This document shows positions 6,848 to 6,986 of a DNA stretch of 6,986 nt, in pieces. Position 1 is the first letter of the stretch. Each line of letters begins with the position of its first letter. A program made the translations under genes and the position numbers. The stretch comes from Mariprofundaceae bacterium (lineage in GTDB: Bacteria; Pseudomonadota; Zetaproteobacteria; Mariprofundales; Mariprofundaceae). A model generated the notes under the pieces. It was not told where the DNA came from. It made no database searches and worked only from the letters and a program-made list of their open reading frames with translations. The stretch lies in NCBI GenBank assembly GCA_030950875.1, contig JAUZQS010000135.1, positions 1 through 6,986 on the forward strand. The letters are read 5' to 3'.

Positions 6848-6986
6848 ATGTTTAAGAATAAGGTATTACTGATAACAGGTGGAACAGGTTCATTCGGCAA
6901 CGCTGTATTACGCCGATTTTTGGATACAGGCGTGGATGAAATCCGCATATTTTCTCGGGATGAGAAAAAACAGGATGATATGCGAA
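6848..6986 (+). CDS. fnlA: UDP-N-acetylglucosamine 4,6-dehydratase (FnlA/WbjB/CapD type), 3' partial
   Basis: Only the first 46 codons fit in the window. The protein starts MFKNKVLLITGGTGSFGNAV, with the SDR nucleotide-binding glycines TGGTGSFG at 10-17, then a helix LRRFLDTG and the second strand IRIFSRDEKKQDDMR (32-46). The SRDEKKQDDM stretch is characteristic of the short FnlA/WbjB/CapD UDP-sugar 4,6-dehydratases. These convert UDP-GlcNAc to a UDP-4-keto-6-deoxy-HexNAc (5-inverting for FnlA) at the start of UDP-L-FucNAc synthesis. The related 5-retaining or PseB-like enzymes usually differ here (PseB has DELKQ in place of DEKKQ), but the catalytic region is not visible, so the stereochemistry is inferred. 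ATG follows the GT4 stop directly (TAGATG) with GAGG upstream. FnlB and FnlC homologues would be expected just downstream. Confidence 0.87.
   Translation, partial: MFKNKVLLITGGTGSFGNAVLRRFLDTGVDEIRIFSRDEKKQDDMR

Noticed and set aside
1..6986. Promoter, terminator, JUMPstart/ops element or insertion sequence
   Set aside because: The genes overlap or abut throughout; no hairpin with a T tract between genes, no GGCGGTAG ops core and no inverted-repeat-flanked transposase were seen.

Overview
The window is a densely packed, single-strand block of surface-polysaccharide (O-antigen or capsule type) biosynthesis genes, all on the + strand. Base composition is fairly A+T-rich. The gene families (a WzxE-like flippase, a FnlA/WbjB-type dehydratase, an FdtB/QdtB-type sugar aminotransferase) point to a gammaproteobacterium with a Wzx/Wzy-dependent pathway. 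The species cannot be named from the sequence. No rRNA, tRNA, CRISPR array, insertion sequence, recognisable promoter or terminator was seen. Every gene abuts or overlaps the next, apart from a 58-base gap that is itself filled by a 20-codon ORF, so this looks like the interior of one long operon.

Layout: (1) 1-1347, the 3' part of an ORF that enters from the left edge. Its first ~74 visible residues look like the C-terminal half of a PIN-type nuclease domain, and the rest is a full-length dTDP-3-keto-6-deoxyhexose 3-aminotransferase. (2) 1334-2608, a WzxE-like flippase. (3) 2608-2670, a 20-codon mini-ORF with its own Shine-Dalgarno sequence that overlaps both neighbours. (4) 2667-3557, a GT2 glycosyltransferase. 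(5) 3557-4798, a Wzy-type polymerase with an unusual translation start. (6) 4803-5714, an extended SDR sugar epimerase/dehydratase/reductase. (7) 5711-6847, a GT4 glycosyltransferase. (8) 6848 to the right edge, the first 46 codons of a FnlA/WbjB/CapD-type UDP-GlcNAc 4,6-dehydratase.

Together the genes suggest a repeat unit containing a 3-amino-3,6-dideoxyhexose (Fuc3N or Qui3N type, made on dTDP) and an N-acetyl-fucosamine-type sugar (made on UDP, started by the FnlA-like enzyme). GT2 and GT4 transferases would build the unit at the cytoplasmic face on undecaprenyl pyrophosphate, Wzx would flip it, and Wzy would polymerise it in the periplasm. The missing partners (dTDP-glucose synthesis, FdtA/QdtA isomerase, FdtC/QdtC acetyltransferase, FnlB/FnlC, initiating transferase, chain-length regulator) would lie outside the window.

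The most unusual feature is the in-frame join of a PIN-like segment to a sugar aminotransferase. Next come the overlapping mini-ORF at 2608-2670 and the polymerase start, where a strong Shine-Dalgarno sequence has no standard start codon at the right distance.
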